This document shows, piece after piece, positions 1-5,535 of a stretch of DNA of 7,482 nucleotides; positions within the stretch are counted from its first letter, which is position 1, and every line of letters begins with the position of its first letter. The translations under genes and the position numbers were made by a program. The DNA comes from Verrucomicrobiia bacterium (GTDB lineage Bacteria; Verrucomicrobiota; Verrucomicrobiia; Opitutales; Opitutaceae), in the NCBI GenBank assembly GCA_030424825.1, contig JAUHWE010000210.1:1-7482 (forward strand). Direction: 5' to 3'. The notes beneath the pieces were generated by a model. It had not been told where the DNA came from. It saw nothing but the letters and a program-made list of their open reading frames with translations, and searched no databases.

Positions 1-135
1 GACGAATGTCGCCTCATCGAGACGACCTACAATAGAATAATCCAATGAATATGGGGCTGAATACGACTTATGGGACCCATTCTTAGTGGGAAGCGAAACG
101 GCATTGCGAAATTAAATATCAAGTAGCTGAGTGAA
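1..135. other. Left-edge leader, possible tail of an upstream gene
   Basis: No full gene fits here. Frame 1 is open from the window edge to a TGA at 46-48 and reads DECRLIETTYNRIIQ, which could be the C-terminus of an upstream plus-strand gene, but 15 residues cannot prove it. Bases 70-80 form a tight odd palindrome (atggg-a-cccat). No convincing sigma70 promoter or Shine-Dalgarno sequence was seen before the gene starting at 136. Confidence 0.2.
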
Positions 136-1239
136 ATGGAAAAATATAATGGCAACGATCAGGACGTAAGTGAAAGGGGGTATCCGGATGCAAACCGGCT
201 CTTTTTCGATGAAGGCTTTCCCGAGACTCTGGGGATGGCGAATGGAGAACACCCGAGCTATCCGCCGGCATGCGTGTTGCATGACTTGGCGGTGAATGGG
301 CCGCGATCTGCGGGCCATATCAAGACCGTTGCGGAAATCGTGATTCGAAATCCCAGTCTGGTTTCCGAAGCGGGAGCCCACCGACGGTTGCGTACCTATA
401 TTAAAAGGATTTTGGATACCGAGCAATCCGTCGCCAGCGCCAACGTGGCAAGAATCTGTGGTTGCTACGAAGCGTTGGCCGAGTTCTCTGGCATGAGCGG
501 CCGTATTGGAATGGGTACTCAATGGTATTTGAAATCTATCGACTTGCAGCTCGATCGGGAGGAGCCGTACCTGGCTGAACTTAATCTAACGGTTTCACGA
601 TTCCGGGCTTTCATGGAGAGTTGCGGCAAGAAGGAGGAAGCCAAGCGAATGGTATTGGAGGTTCGTCTTCGCGTCAGCATGAGCCGGAAAGCCTTCGAAG
701 AGGCTCGTTTCTTTGCCCGTCAATTGGTTGGGCTGGGAGAGTTCGAAAAGACCGAAGCGGCATACGAGTCGATGATCGAAGCCGGGTTTACGCCGGTGAG
801 CATGTATTGCCACATTGCCCGGGTGCGAATGCTGAAACGCGATTTCAAAGGCAGCGAAGAAGCGGTTGAGAAGGCGCACTCCCTCTGCGAACGTGAATCG
901 AACTACGCTCAGGCACGGGTCTACTATTATAGAGCGCTATTCCGATTTATGAAAAACAAGAGCGCTCAATCGGACCTGCTTGAGCTGAAAGAGTTGCTGA
1001 AGCATCCGGATGTGCACATGGATTGGGAGATCGATGAGATGCTTCTAAGGGTAAAGAACCGGCTGTCGGCGAAGCATTATTGCTTTATCAAAGCGTTGGG
1101 CGAGGCCTTGCAGAGCAGAAAAGCTGCGGATGAGTTGAAGTGGAATCTCTTCTGGCGGATTTCGGTGCTGGATATCGGAGAACGATTGGATCTGTGCAAC
1201 GATCCCTGGAGGCGCGGCCCGAAATCGGGGTGGAATTAG
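136..1239 (+). CDS. Hypothetical alpha-helical TPR-like protein
   Basis: I do not recognise this 367-residue protein as a named family. It has no signal peptide and no membrane segment, so it is probably cytoplasmic. Residues about 104-137, 187-217, 220-250 and 254-289 look like consecutive helix-turn-helix pairs of TPR type. For example, 'GLGEFEKTEAAYESMIEAG' is followed by 'ARVRMLKRDFKGSEEAVEKA', with the small/large alternation and acidic-basic helices usual in tetratricopeptide repeats. Residues 1-60 are less ordered and proline-rich. The C-terminus is basic and tryptophan-rich (WRRGPKSGWN). The ATG at 136 follows an in-frame TAG at 124-126 and has no clear Shine-Dalgarno sequence. ATG at 235 (residue 34), preceded by 'ctgggg', is an alternative start. 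TPR proteins are usually scaffolds for protein-protein contacts, and no partner is indicated here. Whether the gene is linked to the sigma module 590 bp downstream is unknown. Confidence 0.75.
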   Translation: MEKYNGNDQDVSERGYPDANRLFFDEGFPETLGMANGEHPSYPPACVLHDLAVNGPRSAGHIKTVAEIVIRNPSLVSEAGAHRRLRTYIKRILDTEQSVASANVARICGCYEALAEFSGMSGRIGMGTQWYLKSIDLQLDREEPYLAELNLTVSRFRAFMESCGKKEEAKRMVLEVRLRVSMSRKAFEEARFFARQLVGLGEFEKTEAAYESMIEAGFTPVSMYCHIARVRMLKRDFKGSEEAVEKAHSLCERESNYAQARVYYYRALFRFMKNKSAQSDLLELKELLKHPDVHMDWEIDEMLLRVKNRLSAKHYCFIKALGEALQSRKAADELKWNLFWRISVLDIGERLDLCNDPWRRGPKSGWN

Positions 1240-1277
1240 GGCGTCCTTTCGATGGGAGAGGGTCATTGTCTGACAAA

Positions 1278-1347
1278 CGCGGCGCAGCGCGAGCGTTGGC
1301 CCTACGGGGAATGCGCGGAGCAGGGACGCTCTCTCCCTACCTTTGGG
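1278..1347 (+). repeat. 70-bp intergenic repeat, copy 1
   Basis: The repeat begins 'cgcggcgcagcgcgagcg' and ends 'ctctccctacctttggg'. It is identical to the copy at 1445-1514 except for T at 1296 versus C at 1463. Internally it can fold: 'gagcgt' (1291-1296) pairs with 'acgctc' (1326-1331), and 'ccct' (1300-1303) pairs with 'aggg' (1322-1325), leaving a 3-nt bulge. It is GC-rich and non-coding. It resembles dispersed intergenic palindromic (REP-like) elements rather than a transposon, since no transposase or target duplication is visible. Confidence 0.85.
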
Positions 1348-1382
1348 ATTTTGGGAATAAAGTAGCTCAGTGCTTTAACCTG

Positions 1383-1420
1383 AGCCCTGTAGGGCTGGCG
1401 CTCGCGCCATGCCGCAGTGC
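1383..1420 (-). repeat. Degenerate inverted copy of the repeat's left half
   Basis: From 1389 onward 'gtagggctggcgctcgcgcc' matches, with a few mismatches, the reverse complement of the left part of the flanking 70-bp repeats ('gcgcgagcgctggccctac'). This unit could therefore pair with either direct copy. Its left edge is also a self-contained palindrome, 'agccct-gt-agggct' (1383-1396). Confidence 0.6.
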
Positions 1421-1444
1421 AAGGGGGTTGTTTTGATCGTCCAT

Positions 1445-1514
1445 CGCGGCGCAGCGCGAGCGCTGGCCCTACGGGGAATGCGCGGAGCAGGGACGCTCTC
1501 TCCCTACCTTTGGG
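1445..1514 (+). repeat. 70-bp intergenic repeat, copy 2
   Basis: This is the second copy, offset exactly 167 bp from the first, with 69 of 70 bases identical. The single change (C at 1463) breaks the outermost pair of the internal gagcgt/acgctc stem seen in copy 1. The near-identity implies recent duplication, gene conversion or selection on the sequence. Confidence 0.85.
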
Positions 1515-1574
1515 TCATTAATTACGGCTCTGGTGGGGCGGATCTATGACAATTTGGCCATTTACGTAGGGAGA

Positions 1575-1647
1575 ATGTGCCAAAAGCTCACGGTGGTGGC
1601 GTCTAAAATCGTATCGATTTTAGCAACCGGAAGCTGTTTTGGCGCGT
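1575..1647. promoter_or_regulatory. Long imperfect hairpin with perfect palindromic tip, upstream of the sigma gene
   Basis: The tip is a perfect dyad: 'ctaaaatcg' (1603-1611), centre 'tat', 'cgattttag' (1615-1623). Below it, 'cggt' (1591-1594) pairs with 'accg' (1626-1629). The base pairs 'gccaaaa' (1579-1585) with 'ttttggc' (1637-1643), extends inward through gct/agc after a 2-nt bulge, and extends outward through two G-C/A-T and two wobble pairs. No T-tract follows on either side, so it does not look like a standard terminator. It could be a protein operator (the 21-bp dyad), an RNA structure in a leader, or a small non-coding RNA. The sequence does not tell which. Confidence 0.5.
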
Positions 1648-1650
1648 ATA
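1623..1650 (+). promoter_or_regulatory. Candidate ECF-type promoter for the sigma/anti-sigma pair
   Basis: 'gcaacc' (1623-1628) is followed after 16 nt by 'cgta' (1645-1648). An AAC-containing -35 and a CGT-containing -10 at about 16-17 nt is the usual layout of promoters read by ECF sigma factors, which often transcribe their own gene. It overlaps the right arm of the hairpin. This is one weak pattern match in AT/GC-mixed DNA, and the resulting leader would be about 170 nt. Confidence 0.22.
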
Positions 1651-1772
1651 AAAGGATAGAATAATTGAATGAAGCGTCATGAGAGCGCGTCTTAGGGGTG
1701 AACAACTTGGAGTAGAGTGAGATTCGGCATGAAAATCGCTTGAAAATAAGGCCGTTTGCAGGAAAAGGGGAC

Positions 1773-1787
1773 AGGAGGAGAAAGTTG
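1773..1787 (+). promoter_or_regulatory. Strong Shine-Dalgarno AGGAGG with in-frame TTG
   Basis: AGGAGG at 1773-1778 is the only perfect Shine-Dalgarno sequence I found next to a gene start in this window. Six nucleotides later TTG (1785-1787) lies in frame with the sigma factor and would add 15 residues (MGTLIKEKRQKGQIA) before the ATG at 1830. Either this is the true start, or it supports a short leader or translational standby. The ATG at 1830 has only a weaker 'gaaagg' about 10 nt upstream. Confidence 0.45.
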
Positions 1788-1829
1788 GGAACTTTAATCA
1801 AAGAGAAACGTCAGAAAGGCCAAATTGCT

Positions 1830-2432
1830 ATGTCAACTAAAGCTCAGGAAGTAGCCTTGGACAAGGTGCTAGTCGCACGGTTCAAGGAAGGAGACGAGGC
1901 TGCCTTCGAGGAGATGGTAAGCCGGTATTGGGATCGAATTTATGCAATGGTTCTGCAACTGCTTAGAAATTCGCAGGATGCGGAAGAAGTAACGCAGGAC
2001 GCGTTTATCAGAGCCCACCGTGGACTGGAGAACTTTCGTGGGGATTCCAGTTTCTCGACGTGGCTTTATCAGATAGCGACGAACTTGGCCCGAAACCGGT
2101 ACTGGTACTGGTTTCGGAGAAAGCGGGACAAGTCAGTCTCGTTCGACCAGACGGTCGGAGGCGATTCAGACACGACGCTGGCGGAAATCTTCCAGGCGGA
2201 TATCGAGACGCCGCAGGACATCGCCGTCACGAACGAATTTCAAGAACGTGTTTCCGCAGCAATGGACTTGCTCAACGTCAAGCATCGAGAGGTTCTCGTT
2301 TTGAGAAACGTGAAGAACCTTTCCTACGAGGAAATCGCGAATGAGCTGGGAATTAGTATTGGCACGGTGAAAAGCCGGATTGCCAGAGCTCGCGAAAGCC
2401 TGCGTGACCGCCTCGGAAATGAACTTTTATGA
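1830..2432 (+). CDS. ECF-type RNA polymerase sigma factor (sigma-70 family)
   Basis: This 200-residue protein has the two-domain form of extracytoplasmic-function sigma factors, which direct core RNA polymerase to a small regulon. Region 2 spans about residues 24-94, including 'DAEEVTQDAFIRAHRGLENF' and 'FSTWLYQIATNLARNR', the parts that bind core enzyme and melt the -10 element. A charged, aromatic stretch (YWYWFRRKRDK) and a linker follow. Region 4 spans about 136-190 with the helix-turn-helix 'LSYEEIANELGISIGTVKSR' that reads the -35 element. Region 3 is absent, as expected. I chose ATG 1830 because the protein then starts just before region 2, but the TTG at 1785 behind AGGAGG is a real competitor. 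The stop overlaps the next start as ATGA, so the two products should be made in step. The regulon and signal cannot be inferred. Confidence 0.93.
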   Translation: MSTKAQEVALDKVLVARFKEGDEAAFEEMVSRYWDRIYAMVLQLLRNSQDAEEVTQDAFIRAHRGLENFRGDSSFSTWLYQIATNLARNRYWYWFRRKRDKSVSFDQTVGGDSDTTLAEIFQADIETPQDIAVTNEFQERVSAAMDLLNVKHREVLVLRNVKNLSYEEIANELGISIGTVKSRIARARESLRDRLGNELL

Positions 2433-3127
2433 ATAAAGAGCGCTTCACAGAGTTGCTAAACCTATATCTGGACGACGAAATATCCTCCGCAGATCTTTCG
2501 GATCTCATGCGGGAAACACGGCGGGACCCGGATCGTCAGAAGATGTTTCTGGACTACTGTCGCATTCACAAGGCGTGTTCCCTTCTCGGGGACCCATTCG
2601 AGTCAAGGCGGAACCAGCGCACCTTCAAGCAAATCGCCTACGCGATTGGCGGGCTAGCGGCGGCCTTTGCACTTTTGGGAATGGCGGGAAGGAACTTGTG
2701 GCCGATGCTCAACGGAACCTCGGATCAGCCTTCGATCGTTCAAAACGGTACGGCTGGCGGCAATACGCTGTTCTTCCCGGAGATTGCCTCCTCCGAGGTG
2801 GCTACTCCACGTTTCTTCAAGGTGAATGGGCAACCACAAGGTGAATACGTCGGCGTCTCAAATTTCGGTAACGTCGAAGGTGAGGACCTTACCCATTGGA
2901 ATGATCGGCTGGTATTGAATGCCTCAGCAGAAAAATACGGATTGAAAGCGGAGACTCTTTTTTCGGAAGACCTCCTGGATTTTGGAGCATTGGATCTGCA
3001 GGATCCATTCAACGCCTTTGACGAAGCAGGCGGCGCGGCACCCTTGAGCGTTTCGAAAGCGGCTTTTTCTCCTGGGGCGGGATTCGAAGTGACCACGGCT
3101 AGAAATAGTCGCTTGAACTTAAAGTAG
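2429..3127 (+). CDS. Probable membrane-anchored anti-sigma factor
   Basis: This is a 232-residue single-pass membrane protein. Residues 1-65 are cytoplasmic and begin 'ERFTELLNLYLDDEISSADL', the style of anti-sigma N-terminal domains that hold the cognate sigma factor inactive. Residues about 69-87 (IAYAIGGLAAAFALLGMAG) form one transmembrane helix. Residues 95-232 would be outside the membrane and are rich in Asn, Gly, Ser, Phe and acidic residues with no recognised domain. The usual zinc-binding H-x3-C-x2-C is not present. Instead there is C44-x2-H47-x2-C50 in 'YCRIHKAC', whose role is unknown. The ATG overlaps the sigma stop (ATGA), the classical arrangement for a sigma/anti-sigma pair. 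The function is therefore inferred from context plus topology, with only weak family similarity. Confidence 0.75.
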   Translation: MNKERFTELLNLYLDDEISSADLSDLMRETRRDPDRQKMFLDYCRIHKACSLLGDPFESRRNQRTFKQIAYAIGGLAAAFALLGMAGRNLWPMLNGTSDQPSIVQNGTAGGNTLFFPEIASSEVATPRFFKVNGQPQGEYVGVSNFGNVEGEDLTHWNDRLVLNASAEKYGLKAETLFSEDLLDFGALDLQDPFNAFDEAGGAAPLSVSKAAFSPGAGFEVTTARNSRLNLK

Positions 3128-3172
3128 GAAGCGATTTCCGCTTCGAGTCGCTATTCGGGCTACCCGAGAGCG
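3128..3172. terminator. Possible bidirectional terminator between convergent genes
   Basis: The 32-bp gap between the anti-sigma stop and the ruvA stop carries 'gaagcg' (3128-3133) and 'cgcttc' (3139-3144) with a 5-nt loop. A second hairpin, cgct-at-tcggg / cccga-g-agcg (3149-3172), runs into the last ruvA codons and has the ruvA stop in its loop. Neither side has a long T-tract, so intrinsic termination is uncertain, but two adjacent hairpins at a convergent junction fit that role. Confidence 0.4.
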
Positions 3173-3777
3173 GCCTTTATCAGTGCCTCGGTACTGAGAT
3201 TTGGTCCGAGGGTTTCTATTACTTTGGAAATCGCTTTTTTGGCATCGGATTGCTTGTAGCCGAGTGCCTGAAGCGCCAGCGCGGCGTCCTCAAGTTTCGA
3301 TGACTCGCCCTCTTGGGGGGACACCGGTTGATCGGTTGAAGACGTATCCGACGTTCCACTAGCGGCGGGAAAAGAAGTGAGCTTGTCCTTGAGTTCAATG
3401 ATGATTCTCTCGGCCGTCTTCTTTCCGATTCCGGGTGTTTTTGCGAGCAAGGTCGAGTTTTCGCTGGAGATCGCCGCGATGAGACTTCCGAGGGGAAGTT
3501 TGCTCATGAGACTGATCGCGACTTTGGGCCCTACGCCCGAAACTTTCTCGATTACAAGAGCGAAGAAGTCGCGATCGGCTTCACTCCAGAATCCGTATAG
3601 CGCCTGCGAGTCTTCACGGTATACGGCGTGGGTGTGAAGGCTGACCGTTTCTCCGTTTAGGGGGAGTTTTTCAGCCGTGGTCACGGGAATGTTGACTGCG
3701 TATCCAATCCCTCCTGCAAAAATCGTGGCGGAAAGGGGGGTTGCTTTCAGCAATTTACCTTCGATGAGGACAATCAT
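3160..3777 (-). CDS. ruvA: Holliday junction branch migration protein RuvA
   Basis: RuvA binds four-way DNA junctions as a tetramer and loads the RuvB motor for branch migration in recombination repair. The 205-residue length is normal. Domain I (OB fold) is residues 1-63, including 'REDSQALYGF' with the acidic-pin pair E55-D56 that separates the strands. Domain II carries two helix-hairpin-helix motifs, 'VSGVGPKVA' (79-87) and 'TPGIGKKTAERI' (114-125). A Ser/Thr/Pro-rich flexible linker (about 135-160) leads to domain III (161-205, 'DAALALQALGYKQSDAKKAI'), which contacts RuvB. The start is ATG at 3775-3777, giving the family's usual N-terminus MIVLIEGKL. The frame stays open upstream to a TTG at 3840 inside dapB, but those residues are not family-like. 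It begins 2 nt after the dapB stop, so it is probably translated by coupling. ruvB and ruvC are not in this window. Confidence 0.96.
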   Translation of the reverse strand: MIVLIEGKLLKATPLSATIFAGGIGYAVNIPVTTAEKLPLNGETVSLHTHAVYREDSQALYGFWSEADRDFFALVIEKVSGVGPKVAISLMSKLPLGSLIAAISSENSTLLAKTPGIGKKTAERIIIELKDKLTSFPAASGTSDTSSTDQPVSPQEGESSKLEDAALALQALGYKQSDAKKAISKVIETLGPNLSTEALIKAALG

Positions 3778-3779
3778 CC

Positions 3780-4505
3780 TTAGGTGAGGCCAAGCACGTC
3801 GCGGATCGAATAGACTCCGGGTTTTTTTTCCATGACCCAATCGGCGGCCCGAACGGCGCCGCGGGCGAAAATCGCTCTGCTGGAAGCCTTGTGCGTGAGC
3901 TCGATTCTTTCCCCAATATCCGCGAATATCACACTGTGATCTCCTACCACATCGCCACCTCGCAAGGAGTGCATCCCCACCTCACGCTCGCCACGTTCCC
4001 CCGGTACGCCTTCGCGACCGTGCTGAAGGTCGTCGTAGCTGAGATTGCGAGGGCCCAGTACGGATTCGGCCAGCATGAGGGCTGTCCCGCTTGGAGCATC
4101 CTTCTTCATGCGGTGGTGCATTTCCGTAATCTCGGCATTGTAGGAAAGCGGCAATATCTCCGCCGCTTTCTCGGTGAGATAACAGAGAAGATTGACGCCG
4201 ATCGAATAATTTCCTGCCCAAACCGTGGGCATCGCCTCGGCTATTTTTAGTAGTTCCGCGCGATCCGCTTGTGTGTGGCCCGTGGTGCCGCAAATGACGG
4301 GCTTGCCCAGCTCTGCTGCCGTTTCGAATACACTTCGCGTAACGGTGTGAAACGAAAAATCGATCACGACATCGGATGCGGAGAGCGCTGCTTTCAGGTC
4401 ATCCCCAATGTCTACTTTCCCGGTGATGGTGTGGCCGGAATCCGCAGCTGCTTCCGCAATCGCGTTGCCCATTCGACCTTTGAATCCATTGATGCAAATG
4501 TTCAT
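3780..4505 (-). CDS. dapB: 4-hydroxy-tetrahydrodipicolinate reductase DapB
   Basis: DapB reduces the DapA product (HTPA) with NAD(P)H to tetrahydrodipicolinate, the second step of the diaminopimelate/lysine branch, in the cytoplasm. The 241 residues make this a short member (E. coli has 273). The N-terminal Rossmann fold has 'GFKGRMG' (7-13), 'VVIDFS' (46-51) and 'CGTTG' (72-76). The catalytic stretch 'EMHHRMKKDAPSGTA' (128-142) supplies the H130-H131 pair, K134/K135 and the substrate-binding SGT. 'LRGGDVVGDHSV' (181-192) and the C-terminal 'KKPGVYSIRDVLGL' are also family hallmarks. It begins 3 nt after the dapA stop and ends 2 nt before ruvA, so the three form an operon. Codons for K227-K228 lie in a run of eight A, in frame as A AAA AAA, a possible slippery site. 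Confidence 0.97.
   Translation of the reverse strand: MNICINGFKGRMGNAIAEAAADSGHTITGKVDIGDDLKAALSASDVVIDFSFHTVTRSVFETAAELGKPVICGTTGHTQADRAELLKIAEAMPTVWAGNYSIGVNLLCYLTEKAAEILPLSYNAEITEMHHRMKKDAPSGTALMLAESVLGPRNLSYDDLQHGREGVPGERGEREVGMHSLRGGDVVGDHSVIFADIGERIELTHKASSRAIFARGAVRAADWVMEKKPGVYSIRDVLGLT
3822..3830 (-). other. A8 run forming an in-frame A AAA AAA heptamer in dapB
   Basis: On the coding (minus) strand dapB reads GAA AAA AAA CCC here. The heptamer A AAA AAA is in the register needed for -1 ribosomal slippage, and an A8 run can also cause polymerase slippage. The -1 frame is ruvA's frame and has no stop before the ruvA ATG. A shift would therefore give DapB(1-228), a 15-residue linker, then complete RuvA. 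No clear downstream stem-loop or upstream Shine-Dalgarno stimulator was seen. The two Lys codons match a position where DapB proteins commonly have basic residues, so the run may be coincidence. Confidence 0.3.
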
Positions 4506-4508
4506 CTT

Positions 4509-5423
4509 TTATGCTGTTTGAGTCGTTTTCGTATTGGCATTCACCTGTTCGAGACTGTCCAAGATCGTTTTTCGGTTTTCCGAACTCGCTTCGCACAGCG
4601 GAAGCCGTACCCGGTCCGTGGAAAATATCCCTAGCTTCTTAAGACAAATCTTAACGGGTACCGGACTTGGCTCAATGAAAAGGTCACGAAATAACGGATA
4701 CAGGTTTTCATGGATTTTCGATGCTCCTTTGAGGTCTCCGGCCAAAGCGGCAGAAACGAGATCCGTGACTTCTGCTGGGAAAATATTAGAGGCCACGGAT
4801 ATCACCCCTTCCGCTCCGGAAGCTATGAAAGACAGGGTCAGTCCATCGTCGCCGCTGAGAACGGTAATGTCATCGCCGAGAGCCTTTTTGAGTCCATCGA
4901 CCCGACTCACATCGCCCCCAGATTCCTTAATGTGGCGGATGTTCGCATGCTTCGATACCAGCCGTTCAACCGTCTCGATCGAGATATCCACAATGCAGCG
5001 ACCCGGGATAGAGTATAGGATGATCGGCTTGTCGGTTTCCTGGGCGATCGCTGAAAAGTGCTGAAAAATGCCTTCCTGAGTCGGTTTGTTGTAGTAGCCT
5101 GTAACGTGCAAGGTTCCATCGGCCCCGGCAGCGTCCGCGTGTTTCGTCAGCGAAATCGCTTCTCGAGTGGAGTTGGAACCGGCCCCCGCGATTACGGGGA
5201 GACGACCTTTTGCGGTATTGACGACGATTTCAACGACCTCGCCATGTTCCTCATGGTTGAGTGTCGGCGACTCGCCTGTAGTTCCCATCGGAAGTAAGCC
5301 TCCGATTCCACCGGCTATTTGCCGCTCTACAAATTGCTGCAGGTCATCGACCGCCAAGGTGCCATCGTTGTTGAAGGGAGTGGCCATCGCTGTGATGGAT
5401 CCTGTGAATCGTGTATCAGTCAT
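4509..5423 (-). CDS. dapA: 4-hydroxy-tetrahydrodipicolinate synthase DapA
   Basis: DapA condenses pyruvate with L-aspartate semialdehyde to HTPA, the committed step to diaminopimelate (peptidoglycan) and lysine. The 304-residue (beta/alpha)8 barrel shows 'PMGTTGES' (45-52) with the T48-T49 pair, 'YYNKPTQEG' (110-118), 'YSIPGR' (137-142) with the catalytic Tyr137 and substrate-carboxylate Arg142, and the Schiff-base lysine K166 in 'IKESGG'. 'LSGDD' (189-193) and 'GAEGVISVASN' (203-213) complete the pattern. Minor departures are 'VTGYYN' where Pro often precedes the tyrosines, and 'GRC' where 'GRT' is common. I chose the ATG at 5421-5423, which gives the usual N-terminus. A further in-frame TTG at 5481-5483 would add 20 non-homologous residues and falls in the promoter region. 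It is the first gene of the dapA-dapB-ruvA operon. Confidence 0.96.
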   Translation of the reverse strand: MTDTRFTGSITAMATPFNNDGTLAVDDLQQFVERQIAGGIGGLLPMGTTGESPTLNHEEHGEVVEIVVNTAKGRLPVIAGAGSNSTREAISLTKHADAAGADGTLHVTGYYNKPTQEGIFQHFSAIAQETDKPIILYSIPGRCIVDISIETVERLVSKHANIRHIKESGGDVSRVDGLKKALGDDITVLSGDDGLTLSFIASGAEGVISVASNIFPAEVTDLVSAALAGDLKGASKIHENLYPLFRDLFIEPSPVPVKICLKKLGIFSTDRVRLPLCEASSENRKTILDSLEQVNANTKTTQTA

Positions 5424-5468
5424 TTTTCGTGGCAGTGTAGATTGAAGGTTTCGAGTTCCAAGACGATT

Positions 5469-5499
5469 TATATACCCGGTCAACTATTTAGGCTTTCAA
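5469..5499 (-). promoter_or_regulatory. dapA: Candidate promoter for dapA-dapB-ruvA
   Basis: On the minus strand TTGAAA (5499-5494) and TATATA (5474-5469) are separated by 19 nt, slightly long for a housekeeping sigma-70 promoter. The site is about 45 nt upstream of the dapA ATG, in the 112-bp gap shared with divergent pilT. On the plus strand 'tagaat' (5504-5509) could be a -10 for pilT, but I see no good -35 for it. Confidence 0.35.
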
Positions 5500-5535
5500 A
5501 CGGTAGAATTATCAAAACCCAGTAAAAACAATCCC

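Larger units (their letters stand above)
1240..1829. other. Long structured intergenic region
   Basis: These 590 bases lie between the TPR-like gene and the most likely start of the sigma-factor gene and hold no convincing coding sequence. The left half (1278-1514) is repeat material: two direct 70-bp copies and a degenerate inverted copy. Bases 1365-1370 (gctcag) and 1380-1385 (ctgagc) can pair as a small hairpin. The right half holds a long imperfect hairpin (1575-1647), a candidate promoter and a strong AGGAGG. At 1566-1574 'gtagggaga' is an exact inverse of the repeat end 'tctccctac' (1499-1507). The short open frames across this region lack codon structure or recognisable protein features. 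Confidence 0.7.

Noticed and set aside
121..133. 'aagtagctgagtg' nearly matches 'aagtagctcagtg' at 1360-1372 (12 of 13)
   Set aside because: Too short to call a repeat. Surrounding bases do not align, though it could be a relic of the same intergenic element.
1361..1390. 'gtagctcag' resembling a tRNA D-arm
   Set aside because: No matching acceptor stem, anticodon arm or T-arm can be placed around it. It is better explained as one arm of a small gctcag/ctgagc hairpin.
1278..1514. CRISPR-like or transposon-like array
   Set aside because: There are only two direct copies plus one inverted partial copy, with GC-rich coding-free spacing and no cas or transposase gene.
1562..1801. Minus-strand open frame of 79 codons across the hairpin
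   Set aside because: No recognisable protein features or start signal, and it overlaps strong non-coding structure and the sigma gene leader.
3778..3840. Longer ruvA start at TTG 3840
   Set aside because: The added residues lie inside dapB and do not resemble the RuvA N-terminus, whereas ATG 3777 gives the typical MIVLIEGKL.
4534..5064. Long plus-strand open frame opposite dapA
   Set aside because: It is the antisense shadow of a gene with all DapA catalytic motifs. Its translation is low in protein-like character.
5424..5483. Longer dapA start at TTG 5483
   Set aside because: The extra 20 residues are not DapA-like and overlap the probable promoter. ATG 5423 fits the family start.
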